Assembly (NCBI RefSeq): GCF_008973465.1
Contig: NZ_WBXN01000004.1
Coordinates: 1,426,001-1,490,000 of the forward strand
Direction of reading: 5' to 3'
DNA length: 64,000 bases
DNA from: Streptomyces sp. SS1-1
GTDB taxonomy: Bacteria; Actinomycetota; Actinomycetes; Streptomycetales; Streptomycetaceae
This document shows, piece after piece, positions 36,644 through 46,878 of this stretch; positions within the stretch are counted from its first letter, which is position 1, and each line of letters starts with the position of its first letter. The position numbers were made by a program, and so were the translations under genes. The notes beneath the pieces were generated by a model. It searched no databases and had not been told where the DNA came from. It saw only the letters and a program-made list of their open reading frames with translations.

Positions 36644-37081
36644 ATGGGATCGGTGCGCAAGGCGAGTGCCTGGCTGGGCCTCGTTGACGACAACGATGAC
36701 GAGCGTTACTACGACGACGACTACTCCGAAGGGACCGAAACCGGGGACGCCTGGGTCACCGACCCGCGGGTCAAGGTGGCCACGGACGTCGCCGAGGAGA
36801 AGGGCCGCCGGATCGGCACGGTCACCCCGGACAGCTTCCGGGACGCCCGCGCCATCGGCGAGCTGTTCCGGGAGGGCGTCCCCGTCATCATGAACCTCAC
36901 GGCCATGGAGCCCGCCGACGCCAAGCGTGTCGTCGACTTCGCGGCGGGGCTCATCTTCGGCCTGCGCGGTTCGATCGACCGCGTGTCCAACCGCGTGTTC
37001 CTGCTGTCCCCCGCCGACACCGAGATCGTCAGCGGCGACCCGGCGGCGCACCGCGCGGACGGCTTCTACAACCAGAGCTGA
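36644..37081 (+). CDS. SepF-type cell division protein paralogue
   Basis: 145 residues with a strong ribosome site. An N-terminal amphipathic helix ([15 protein letters not shown]) for membrane contact is followed by an acidic stretch and the SepF core domain (VKVATDV, then [36 protein letters not shown]). SepF tethers FtsZ to the membrane at the septum. Streptomyces have more than one SepF-like protein; the canonical one sits in the ftsZ cluster, which is not in this window, so this is a paralogue. It is divergent from the DUF5685 gene. Confidence 0.9.
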   Translation: MGSVRKASAWLGLVDDNDDERYYDDDYSEGTETGDAWVTDPRVKVATDVAEEKGRRIGTVTPDSFRDARAIGELFREGVPVIMNLTAMEPADAKRVVDFAAGLIFGLRGSIDRVSNRVFLLSPADTEIVSGDPAAHRADGFYNQS

Positions 37082-37106
37082 GGCAGGGCCGCTCGCCGGC
37101 CCTGCC
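37082..37106. terminator. Bidirectional terminator, sepF and acyl-CoA dehydrogenase
   Basis: GGCAGGGCCG (37082-37091) and CGGCCCTGCC (37097-37106) with a 5-nt loop, starting right after the SepF stop. Confidence 0.75.
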
Positions 37107-37117
37107 CCTCATGGGGT

Positions 37118-38308
37118 TCACCGGAAGGCGTCCAGCCCGGTGAGCGCCTTGCCCAGCACGAGCTGGTGCATCTCGACGGTGCCCTCGTAGGTGAGCACCG
37201 ACTCGAGGTTGGTCGCGTGCCGCATGATCGGGTACTCGAGCGAGATCCCGTTGGCGCCGAGGATCGTCCGGGACATACGGCAGATGTCGATGGCCTCGCG
37301 GACGTTGTTGAGCTTGCCGAAGCTGACCTGCTCGGGACGCAGGCGGCCGGCGTCCATCCGCCGCCCGAGATGGTGGGCGAGCAGAATCCCCTTGTGCAGT
37401 TCGAGCGCCATGTCGGCGAGCTTGGCCTGGGTGAGCTGGAAGCCCCCGATCGGCCGGCCGAACTGCTCCCGCGTCCTCGCGTAGTCCACGGCGGCCTCGA
37501 AGCAGGACCGCGCCGCCCCCATGGCCCCCCACACGATCCCGTACCGGGCGTGCGAGAGACATCTGAGCGGGCCCTTCAGCCCGACGACCTCCGGCAGCAC
37601 GGCGTCCGCCGGCAGCCGTACGTCGTCCAGGACCAGCTCGCTGGTGACGGAGGCCCGCAGCGACAGCTTGTGCTTGATCTCCGGGGCGGAGAACCCGGCG
37701 CTGTCGGCCGGCACGACGAATCCGCGGATGCCCTCGTCGGTCTGCGCCCAGACCACGGCGACCCCGGAGACGGACCCGTTGGTGATCCACATCTTGCGCC
37801 CGCTGAGCACCCAGTCCGCGCCGTCCTTCTTGGCGTAGGTGCGCATGGAGGCGGGGTCGGAGCCGTGGTCGGGCTCAGTCAGCCCGAAGCAGCCGATGAC
37901 CTCGCCGGAGGCCATCCGGGGCAGCCAGGTCTGCTTCTGCTCCTCGCTGCCGAAGCGGTGGATGGCGTACATCGCGAGGGAGCCCTGCACGGAGACGAGG
38001 GAGCGGATCCCGGAGTCGGCGGCCTCCAGCTCCAGGCAGGCCAGGCCGTACTGCACGGCGGAGGCGCCGGCGCAGCCGTAGCCGGTGAGGGACATCCCGA
38101 GGGCGCCGATCCCGCCGAGCTCCCGCGCCAGCTCCCGGATTTCGGGCAGTTCGCCCTTCTCGTACCAGTCGGCGACATGGGGCAGGACCCGGTCCGCCGC
38201 CCACCGCCGCACGGTGTCCCGGACGGCCAGGTCCTCGGGTTCGAGCAGGTCGTCGATGCCGAGGGGGTCGGCGGGGTCGAACGGGGGCAACTTCACGGAC
38301 GCGGACAT
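37118..38308 (-). CDS. Acyl-CoA dehydrogenase, glutaryl-CoA dehydrogenase-like
   Basis: 396 residues, ATG 38308 with GGAGGG upstream. The three-domain flavoprotein layout is complete: an N-terminal helical domain, the middle beta domain (CFGLTEPDHGSDPASMRT, then WVLSGRKMWITNGSV) and the C-terminal helical domain. YEGTVEMHQLVLGKALTG places the catalytic Glu as in glutaryl-CoA dehydrogenases. It would oxidise an acyl-CoA with FAD and electron-transfer flavoprotein. The exact substrate (glutaryl-CoA or another short acyl-CoA) cannot be settled by eye. Confidence 0.85.
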   Translation of the reverse strand: MSASVKLPPFDPADPLGIDDLLEPEDLAVRDTVRRWAADRVLPHVADWYEKGELPEIRELARELGGIGALGMSLTGYGCAGASAVQYGLACLELEAADSGIRSLVSVQGSLAMYAIHRFGSEEQKQTWLPRMASGEVIGCFGLTEPDHGSDPASMRTYAKKDGADWVLSGRKMWITNGSVSGVAVVWAQTDEGIRGFVVPADSAGFSAPEIKHKLSLRASVTSELVLDDVRLPADAVLPEVVGLKGPLRCLSHARYGIVWGAMGAARSCFEAAVDYARTREQFGRPIGGFQLTQAKLADMALELHKGILLAHHLGRRMDAGRLRPEQVSFGKLNNVREAIDICRMSRTILGANGISLEYPIMRHATNLESVLTYEGTVEMHQLVLGKALTGLDAFR

Positions 38309-38382
38309 GGGACACCCTCCGGCAGCACGAAAACTAGCACCGCTCATCATCATCGACTGGCCCGACGCTACGACGCGCTCCC

Positions 38383-38430
38383 CCGCACGTCCAGTGCGCA
38401 CCAGGACCGCACGTCCGGTGCGCACCGGGA
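38383..38430. repeat. Two-unit 24-bp tandem repeat
   Basis: Units 38383-38406 and 38407-38430 agree in 22 of 24 bases; each contains the palindrome GTGCGCAC. They lie between the end of the exporter gene and the start of the acyl-CoA dehydrogenase gene, and may bind a regulator of the latter. Confidence 0.55.
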
Positions 38431-38443
38431 CGGGCGGACCAGG

Positions 38444-40048
38444 TCAGGCGGAGACGCGGGGCTGCTCCACGGCCTCCCGCGGCTTGGGCACCTCGACGGG
38501 CGGGGCCTCGCACTGCATGACGCGGGGCAGGCGCAGCGCCATCACGGCCCCGAGCAGCAGCAGACCGGCGCTGACGAGGAGCGTCACATGCAGCCCGTGC
38601 ACGAAGGAGTCCCGGGCCGCGTGCCGCAGGGCCAGACCCGCGCGGCCGCCGAGCTGCGTGGCGACCTCGTAGGCCTCGCCCAGGGAGTGGGAGGCGGACG
38701 AGGAGGCGGACGCGGGGACGCCGTCGACGCGGCTGAGGCCGGGCGCGTAGGCCGCGTTCATGACGCTGCCGAGCAGCGCGATGCCGATGCCGGCGCCAAG
38801 CTGGTAGGACGTCTCACCGATGGCCGCCGCGCCACCGGACTGCTCCTGCGGCGCCTCGGAGAGCATCGACTCGTACGCCCCGAAGAGCGTCGTCTCCAGT
38901 CCGAAGCCGAGCAGGACGAAGCCGGCGACCATGAGGGCGGAGTTGTCGGTCCGTCCCATGAAGGTGAGCAGCACCACGGCGGCGGCCGTCAGGCAGAAGC
39001 CGAAGCACACCATGGCCCGCGGCCCGAACCGGCGCAGCATCCGCGCCCCCGCGAGCCCGGCCGCCATCGCGGCGAAGGTCAGCGGGAGCAGCCGCAGCCC
39101 GGTCTCCAGCGGGGACAGTCCGAGGACCAGCTGGAGGTACTGCGCCGCGATCAGTTCGAGGCCGACCAGGGCGAGCATCGCCAGCACGATGCACCCGACG
39201 GACGTGCTGAACGCGGGCCGGGCGAACATCCGGAGGTCCACCAGCGGGTACGTGCGCCGTCGCTGCCGTCGCACGAAGAGGACCAGCAGGGCCGCGCCGG
39301 CCAGGAGCGGTGCGAGGGTGAGGGCGCTGACGGCGGGCTCCCCGCCGCCGAGCCGCTTCACGCCCAGCACGACGCCGAAGAGTCCGGCCGCCGCCATCAG
39401 GGCGCCGACGACGTCCCAGGGGCCCCGGCCGTCGCCCTTCGACTCGGGCAGCAGCAGGCGTCCCACCGGCAGGCTGACCAGCATGAGCGGGATGTTGACG
39501 AGGAAGACCGAGCCCCACCAGAAGTGCTCCAGCAGAAAGCCGCCGAGCAGGGGCCCGACCGCCGCGCCCACGGCGGCGACGGCACTCCAGATGCCGATGG
39601 CGAGGGCGCGTTCGCGCCGGTCGGGGAAGACCTGGCGCAGGATGGACAGGGTGGCCGGCATGATCATGGCGCCGCCGACGCCGAGCAGCGCGCGGGCGAG
39701 GATCAGCACCTGTGGATCGTGGGCGAGGGCGGCCAGGCCCGAGGCGAGGCCGAAGAGGCCGTACCCCAGGAGCAGCACGCGTCTGCGGCCCACCCGGTCG
39801 CCGAGCGTGCCGAAGAGGATCAGCAGCGAGGCGCAGACGAGCGGGTAGATGTCGACGATCCAGAGCAGTTCTATCGCGCCGGGTCGGAGGTCCTCGGTGA
39901 CGGCGGGCACCGCCACGTGCAGGACGGTGGCGTCGACGGCGACCAGCAGCAGGCTGACGCAGAGGACGACGAGGACGACCCAGCGGTTGGCACCGGCCCC
40001 GGCCGCCCGACGGCGCAGCGCAGCGGCGGCCGTGGTCGTCCCGGACAT
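38444..40048 (-). CDS. MFS exporter, DHA2 (14-TM) family
   Basis: 534 residues from the ATG at 40048 (GGGAGGTACGTAC upstream). About 14 hydrophobic segments. The first carries VLHVAVPAVTEDL, and the loop after segment 2 carries GDRVGRRRVLLLGYG, the drug-exporter signature. Segment 5 has the antiporter motif (AVGAAVGPLLGGFL). It should export drugs or antibiotics using the proton gradient. No regulator is adjacent. Confidence 0.9.
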   Translation of the reverse strand: MSGTTTAAAALRRRAAGAGANRWVVLVVLCVSLLLVAVDATVLHVAVPAVTEDLRPGAIELLWIVDIYPLVCASLLILFGTLGDRVGRRRVLLLGYGLFGLASGLAALAHDPQVLILARALLGVGGAMIMPATLSILRQVFPDRRERALAIGIWSAVAAVGAAVGPLLGGFLLEHFWWGSVFLVNIPLMLVSLPVGRLLLPESKGDGRGPWDVVGALMAAAGLFGVVLGVKRLGGGEPAVSALTLAPLLAGAALLVLFVRRQRRRTYPLVDLRMFARPAFSTSVGCIVLAMLALVGLELIAAQYLQLVLGLSPLETGLRLLPLTFAAMAAGLAGARMLRRFGPRAMVCFGFCLTAAAVVLLTFMGRTDNSALMVAGFVLLGFGLETTLFGAYESMLSEAPQEQSGGAAAIGETSYQLGAGIGIALLGSVMNAAYAPGLSRVDGVPASASSSASHSLGEAYEVATQLGGRAGLALRHAARDSFVHGLHVTLLVSAGLLLLGAVMALRLPRVMQCEAPPVEVPKPREAVEQPRVSA

Positions 40049-40502
40049 GTACGTACCTCCCAGATGTTCCCTCGCCCCGGCGGGCTCACGGGGTGGGGAC
40101 TCCCCGAGACTCGGCCGGAGCAAGCGGTGTCTCCGGCCCGCGCGACGAAGGGCGAGTGACTCGTCAGAGTACGCGAGTCCGCGGGGGCGCCGAGTGGCGG
40201 ACCTCTCAGACCTCCGCCGCACCTCTGTGGCGTACGCCACACCATCGGCCGTACCGGCCCCCGTCCGGCCCACCCCGGAGGGTGATCGCCGGGTAAAGGT
40301 CACCCGATGCTCCGATGAGCGAATTCATACGGCGCGAATAACAAAGGGTCGCGGCAATCAATGGAATTGAAGGAGAGAACGCCCGCCGATTGGCGATTCA
40401 CAGGAATTGCGGGCCCCGCTGAGAGGAATGCCACATCACATCGTCATCACAAAGACGTGGAATCGCCGTTGTACCCCGCTCACTCGCTGTAACGTCGATT
40501 GG
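40049..40502. other. 454-bp gap between exporter and PAP2 genes
   Basis: No gene supported. 40300-40460 is AT-richer, with one isolated ribosome-site-like GAAGGAGAG near 40370 that has no good start after it. The possible PAP2 promoter is at its right end. Confidence 0.5.
40490..40495 (+). promoter_or_regulatory. Possible -10 element for a leaderless PAP2 transcript
   Basis: TAACGT eight bases before the GTG at 40503, with TTGTAC 15 bp upstream as a poor -35. The gene has no ribosome site, which fits a leaderless start. Weak evidence. Confidence 0.35.
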
Positions 40503-41525
40503 GTGTGTACCGAACCAAAGCTGACCCGTCTGGACCGGGTCTTCGCCAGGCTGGACCGGGAGCCCGAACGCCCGGCCCACATCGATGTGCCGCGGATGAC
40601 CCCGCACCGGGTCGTGCTGTTCGCGGCGGCCCTCGCCTTCTATGGGGCCATCGTGTGGGCCGTCGTCGTCACCTCGTGGCTGGTCCGGCTGGACTGGCAG
40701 GTCATGTTCTTCCGCCCGTACCAGCAGTGGGCCGAGATCCACGCCTTCGTCGACTACTACGTGGTGCTGGGCCAGCGCGGCCCCACCGCCGTGATGGTCG
40801 CCGCATGGCTGGGCTGGCGCTCCTGGCGGCAGCACACCCTGCGTCCACTGCTCGCCCTCGGCGTCTCCCTGCTGTTGCTGAACGTGACCGTGGGCGCCGC
40901 CAAGCTCGGCATGGGGCGTCTCGGACCGCACTACGCGACCACGATCGGCTCGAACGAGATGTGGCTCGGCGGCGATATATTTCCGAGCGGTCACACCGCG
41001 AACGCCGTGGTCACCTGGGGCATCCTCGCCTACCTGGCCTCCACCCCGAGAGCCCGCCGCTGGCTGTCCGCCCTGTCGGCGGTGACCTCGCTGGGCGTCG
41101 GCATGTCGACCGTCTACCTCGGTACGCACTGGCTGAGCGACGTGGTGCTCGGCTGGACCGCCGGCCTGCTGATCCTGCTCGCCCTGCCCTGGTTCGAGCC
41201 GCTGATCGCCCGCGCCGAGACCTGGCTGCTGGACCTGCGCGACCGCTGGCGGGAGCGCCGGGCGGCCGGCGCCGTGCCGGTCACGCCGGTCGAGGCCCCG
41301 GTGCTGCTGCCCTCGCGCCCCTCGGCCGCGGAGGAGGAGATCGCGGCCCGGGAGGCGGCCCATCCGTCCCGCTCCCCCCGGGCGCCGGTCTATCTGGCAC
41401 CCGGACCGCACACCGCCCGCGCCGAGCGCGCCCCGGGGACGCCGACCGGGAGCCGCCGGCCGCCGCACACGGAGCGCACCACGCGCGGCGCCACCCCCAC
41501 GGCCCGCCCGGTCACGGGCGGCTGA
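40503..41525 (+). CDS. PAP2-type membrane phosphatase
   Basis: 340 residues from the GTG at 40503, the first start that keeps the conserved N-terminus (TEPKLTRLDRVFARLD). No ribosome site is visible. Five or six membrane segments follow. The PAP2 active-site motifs are present: KLGMGRLGPH (motif 1, slightly diverged), FPSGHTAN (motif 2) and YLGTHWLSDVVLG (motif 3 with catalytic His and Asp). It hydrolyses lipid phosphates such as phosphatidate or undecaprenyl pyrophosphate. The C-terminal 90 residues are Pro/Arg-rich and hydrophilic. Confidence 0.85.
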   Translation: MCTEPKLTRLDRVFARLDREPERPAHIDVPRMTPHRVVLFAAALAFYGAIVWAVVVTSWLVRLDWQVMFFRPYQQWAEIHAFVDYYVVLGQRGPTAVMVAAWLGWRSWRQHTLRPLLALGVSLLLLNVTVGAAKLGMGRLGPHYATTIGSNEMWLGGDIFPSGHTANAVVTWGILAYLASTPRARRWLSALSAVTSLGVGMSTVYLGTHWLSDVVLGWTAGLLILLALPWFEPLIARAETWLLDLRDRWRERRAAGAVPVTPVEAPVLLPSRPSAAEEEIAAREAAHPSRSPRAPVYLAPGPHTARAERAPGTPTGSRRPPHTERTTRGATPTARPVTGG

Positions 41526-41526
41526 C

Positions 41527-41550
41527 ACCCCGCGTCACGGTCCGCGGGGT
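41527..41550 (+). terminator. Hairpin directly after the PAP2 stop
   Basis: ACCCCGCG (41527-41534) with CGCGGGGT (41543-41550), 8-nt loop. Confidence 0.55.
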
Positions 41551-41583
41551 CCGGTACACACACATGACGTCCCGCGGCACGGC

Positions 41584-41620
41584 GAAGGCCCCGGCTCCCT
41601 CCTCGGAAGCCGGGGCCTTC
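41584..41620. terminator. Bidirectional terminator, PAP2 and I78
   Basis: A perfect 13-bp stem (41584-41596 with 41608-41620) and an 11-nt loop between convergent genes. Confidence 0.8.
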
Positions 41621-41627
41621 GGTGTGC

Positions 41628-41843
41628 TCAGCCCTTCCAGGCCCGCACGACCTGGCCGTCCTTCACCTCGAAGTTCAGCCGTCCCGCGCGGTACTCCATC
41701 GTGATGATCGCCCCCGGCGGCAGCGCGCGCACCGTGGACCACCCTCGGGTCCGGGCGCGCCGCTCGGCCCCGTCGGCATCGAGGCCGACGTAGGTGTCCG
41801 GGTCGTCCTGCGGTTCGGTGGGGGGATGCGGAATGGGTGCCAT
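41628..41843 (-). CDS. I78 family peptidase inhibitor
   Basis: 71 residues from the ATG at 41843. The sequence is that of the small I78 inhibitors: AERRARTRGWSTVRALPPGA, then IITMEYRAGRLNFEV and a C-terminal VVRAWKG. Such proteins bind serine proteases; two S1 enzymes and a subtilase are in this window, though secretion is not evident here because no signal peptide is present. It may act inside the cell. Confidence 0.8.
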   Translation of the reverse strand: MAPIPHPPTEPQDDPDTYVGLDADGAERRARTRGWSTVRALPPGAIITMEYRAGRLNFEVKDGQVVRAWKG

Positions 41844-42312
41844 GCGGCCCACGCTAGGGCCTTCGCTCGGGTTCGGGCCAGGGGTCGCGGGAGGGGGCGC
41901 GGCACGCTCCTCCGCCGTCCCCGTCCCTTCGGGGTCACGCTTCTGTCACAGCATCACGACACGCGTTTCGCTCACCGGAACGGCCGTGGAGGACACGAAG
42001 AGCCGTCACACGAACGAGGGATTTCCGGGGCTCGCCGCGCGCATTCGAACGTAATTCCCGCGTGTCGCCGAAGGGCCCGGTAAGAGGGGCGCGAGAGTTC
42101 CCGCACAAGCGCCTCGGCACTCCTTTTCCGGGGATTTCGCGCGGGCTCCGGCTGCCGGTTCCGCACGGAAAGTGCATGGTTCTACCACAGAACCTCCGTA
42201 CGCCCTCTGTCGCCCGACCGCCGGCGCGAGCATCATGGCGTGAGCTCGCGTCGGCGCGTGCGGCGCGGGTTCAGCGGGCCCGGGGCACGGCGAGCGAAGG
42301 GGCGAGCGAGCG
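41844..42312. other. 469-bp gap upstream of ctaD
   Basis: No gene supported; several open frames exist but lack ribosome sites and codon bias. 41930-42060 is AT-richer and probably holds the ctaD promoter. No clear operator was found. Confidence 0.4.
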
Positions 42313-43998
<1,686 letters not shown>

Positions 43999-44427
43999 CC
44001 GCTAACCGGCTCTCGACGCTCAGGTTGCCCTGCCGGGTCACATAGGGGACGCGGGACGCCGACGGGTGGACGTCCATGTCGCCCGACACCACCCGGGCGT
44101 CCGGGTTCTCCGCGGTAACGCTGGCGTACGCGTCCCAGTGGCCCTCCGGCAGGACCACGCTGCTGGGCAGGGCGGCGCGCAGCCGGCCCCGGGCCGCCGG
44201 GGCGAGCGGCAGCATGACCTCCTCGGGCCCCTCGCGGTGGCGCAGCACGAGATGGGCCGTGTCGTTCGCGTCGGGGGCGGTGACGTCGAACGTCAGCCCG
44301 CCGGCCGAGTCGGCGATGCAGTCGGCGCGCAGGGGCGCGGCCTGCGGCACGGTCGTCATGCGCTGCGGTTCCTCCTCGGCTCTGGGCTACGTCGGTTGGA
44401 CCGGCGATGCCGCCGTTTGGTTGCCCC

Positions 44428-45720
44428 TCAGGGCCGGTACGGCAGTTGCGGCACCTCGAAGCACGTGCGGTTCATGTCTCCCTGGGAGACCCAGCCCCGG
44501 CCGTCCTCCCAGCGGGCCACCGACAGACAGGTCCGGCGGCTCTTCGGCGGCTCGGGCAGCCGCTCGAACACGACGGGGAGCAGCAGCCCGCCCGCGGTGA
44601 ACCCCTCACCGCGGTTGATGTGGTCGTCCACGCACGCGCGGGTGACGCCCCGGTCCGCGCACGCCCGCGCCGCCTCGGTGAACCAGCGGGCCGCCGCCCA
44701 GCCCTCCAACTGCCACTGGGAGTGCGCCGGGAGCCCTTTCGTCGCGTCCCGGAACTCGCGTACGGCGGGGTGGGCGGTGTCCTCGAAGTTGCGGGACGAG
44801 CCAGTCGCCCACAGGGCGTTGCGGCAGCGCGGGGCGTCCTTGTAGTCCTCGGCGACGGTGGACGTCCAGTTCTGCACGTTGGTGACCTTGGCGGTGACGG
44901 AGGCGCCCACCTCGTCCATCGCCTCGCACAACTGGGCGTTGCCGTGCCCGTCGACGGCGTCGAAGACGAGGTCGGCGCCCTGCTCCTTCAGGTCGGCCGC
45001 CACCGCGCGGAAGTTGGGCAGCGCGAAGTCGACCTGCTCGGTGACCACCTTGTAGCCCTCGGCCTTCAGGCCGCGTTCCACGAGCCGGGCGTAGGCGGCG
45101 GACGCCGGCTGGTTGTACGACACGACGGCGGCCGTGCGGGCGCCGTGCTCGCGCTTGAAGTACCGGTAGACCTCGGTGCCGCCGTACTGGACGCCGTCCC
45201 AGCCGGTGGTGCCGTCGCGGGGCGCGAGGCTGCCGTAGATGCCGTACAGGTGCGGATAGGTGTCGTAGGCGGCCCCGATGGGCTGGCCCCCGATGTCGGG
45301 CACCCGCGCGCGGGAGACGCGCGGGGCGCCGGCGTAGTCGAGGGCCGTGGTGGCGACGAGGGCGACCACCTCGTCCTCGTCGACGAGGCGGTGCACGCAC
45401 TCGTTGTTGCCGACGCCGCTGCCGCCGTCGTCGCACAGCCGTACCTCGACCCGGCGGCCGTCGATGCCGCCGCGTGCGTTGAGCCGGTCGAACCAGGCCC
45501 GGGCGCCGTCGCGCGGCCCGGTGAAGGCGCTGCCGCCGACGGGGCTGGTGGCGCTGGTGACGATGCCGACGCGGATCGGGGCGCGGTCGGCGGGCGGGGA
45601 GGATCCGTCCCGGTCGCGGTGGGCGAAGTCGCTCTCCGGCAGCCGGCTGCCGCAGGCGGTCCCGAGGGCCAGCACCATCACGGCGATCGCCGCCTCAGCA
45701 CCCCGGGACCGGCGACCCAT
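44428..45720 (-). CDS. ABC-transporter substrate-binding lipoprotein, branched-chain amino acid type
   Basis: 430 residues, ATG 45720. Lipobox ALGTAC with the lipid-anchored Cys23. The mature part is a type I periplasmic-binding (LivJ-like) fold, starting PIRVGIVTSATSPVGG and with the GARAWFDRLNARGGIDGRRVEV strand-helix. Three or four further Cys residues suggest disulfides. It would capture an amino-acid-like ligand for the divergent permease/ATPase genes (44-50 kb). It is coupled to the small lipoprotein gene by a 26-bp overlap. Confidence 0.88.
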   Translation of the reverse strand: MGRRSRGAEAAIAVMVLALGTACGSRLPESDFAHRDRDGSSPPADRAPIRVGIVTSATSPVGGSAFTGPRDGARAWFDRLNARGGIDGRRVEVRLCDDGGSGVGNNECVHRLVDEDEVVALVATTALDYAGAPRVSRARVPDIGGQPIGAAYDTYPHLYGIYGSLAPRDGTTGWDGVQYGGTEVYRYFKREHGARTAAVVSYNQPASAAYARLVERGLKAEGYKVVTEQVDFALPNFRAVAADLKEQGADLVFDAVDGHGNAQLCEAMDEVGASVTAKVTNVQNWTSTVAEDYKDAPRCRNALWATGSSRNFEDTAHPAVREFRDATKGLPAHSQWQLEGWAAARWFTEAARACADRGVTRACVDDHINRGEGFTAGGLLLPVVFERLPEPPKSRRTCLSVARWEDGRGWVSQGDMNRTCFEVPQLPYRP

Positions 45721-46246
45721 CGCCGCTCATCCGGACCAGCGCGCACAGCGTCTTCACGGACACCTTCCAGGTGCCGCCCTGCTCCACGGCGGTCCCGGAC
45801 GCGTCCGGCAGGGCGGTGGTGCCCTTGAGCGTCAGGTCGTACGTCACGTTCGCCTCGGTCGGTGAGGTGAACTCGACCTTCGACACCTTCGCCTGCACCT
45901 GGCCGCCGCGCTCGTCGCCGCCGAACGCCCGCAGGACCGGCGCCATCCGGTCGCCGTTCTCCAGGACGGCCTGCTTCTCCTCCAGGGACGTCTCCGGGTC
46001 GAAGAACTTCTGCCAGTTCTGCTTGATCTCCGTCGTCGCCGCCTGCGGGTCGGCGGGTGCGGTGGCCGCCGGCGACCGTCCGGTCCGTTCGGCGGTGGGG
46101 GACGGCGGGGTGGAGCTGCCACCGCCTCCGTCGTCGTCGCCGCACGCCGCGAGGGCCGGACCGAGGGCGAGGAGCAGGGCGGCGACGGCCGCCGTCCCCC
46201 GTCCCCTGCGGGTGCCGCTGTGCCTGAGGTCGCTCCCGAGAACCAT
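45695..46246 (-). CDS. Small lipoprotein
   Basis: 183 residues from the ATG at 46246; a GTG at 46258 is an alternative. Lipobox LAAC with Cys35, followed by a Gly/Ser/Thr/Pro-rich linker and a compact domain (IKQNWQKFFDPETSLEEKQAV, then VSKVEFTSPTEANVTYDLTL) of the low-molecular-weight antigen/NTF2-like lipoprotein type. It overlaps the binding-protein gene and probably helps the same uptake system or the envelope around it. Confidence 0.75.
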   Translation of the reverse strand: MVLGSDLRHSGTRRGRGTAAVAALLLALGPALAACGDDDGGGGSSTPPSPTAERTGRSPAATAPADPQAATTEIKQNWQKFFDPETSLEEKQAVLENGDRMAPVLRAFGGDERGGQVQAKVSKVEFTSPTEANVTYDLTLKGTTALPDASGTAVEQGGTWKVSVKTLCALVRMSGDGSPVPGC

Positions 46247-46401
46247 CTGGCTCACCACCGGGGTGTCGATCCGGGCCGTGGAGGCCCGGTGTTTTCAGGG
46301 TCGGCTTGCGCGAGGCATAGTGCAAGCCATTGGCTGACATGGGCAGGCACATGCGTACGAAGCGGGCGCATGCACATCGAGGCGACGTGTGGGAGCCAGC
46401 G

Positions 46402-46878
46402 ATGCGGACGACGCGACTGCGGACCGTGCACCCCGTCCTGTGGGCCGGCTGGGCCGCGCTCGCCGCGGGCGCGGTGCTCTGTGTCATCGGCTGGTACGGC
46501 GTCTCGGGCGAGCGGTTCGCCGAGCGGCAGCTGCCGTATCTGGCCTCCTGCACGGTGCCCGGCGCGGCGCTGATCGTCGCCGGGGCGGTGTTGCTCGCCC
46601 ACGGGCGGGGCGCGCTCGCGGCCGCGCGCGTGGAGGAGCTGTACGGGCTGCTCGTCGCCGCCGAGCCGGACGACTCCGAGCGGGGCGCGCCGTCGGCGGC
46701 GGCGCCGCTCGCGGTCAGCGGGAGGCTGCTGATGGTGCCCGGGGGCACCCTGTGGCACCGGGCGGACTGCCCGCTGGTCGCCGGGAAGGCGGAGGCCGTG
46801 CCGGTGGACGCCGAGCTGGTGCGCGGCGGGGACCTGAGCCCCTGCCCGATCTGTGAGCCGGCCGAAGCGGACGACTGA
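46402..46878 (+). CDS. Two-TM membrane protein with CPIC motif
   Basis: 158 residues from the ATG at 46402 (GGAG seven bases upstream). Two hydrophobic segments (residues ~14-33 and ~48-67) are followed by a soluble domain ending GGTLWHRADCPLVAG and SPCPICEP, two short Cys motifs that could bind a metal. The stop overlaps the ATG of the triple-fusion gene by one base, so it is the first gene of the transporter operon. The function is unknown. Confidence 0.7.
   Translation: MRTTRLRTVHPVLWAGWAALAAGAVLCVIGWYGVSGERFAERQLPYLASCTVPGAALIVAGAVLLAHGRGALAAARVEELYGLLVAAEPDDSERGAPSAAAPLAVSGRLLMVPGGTLWHRADCPLVAGKAEAVPVDAELVRGGDLSPCPICEPAEADD

Noticed and set aside
42030..42070. TTCGAAC-containing stretch resembling a tRNA T-arm
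   Set aside because: No matching stems for an acceptor, D or anticodon arm nearby.
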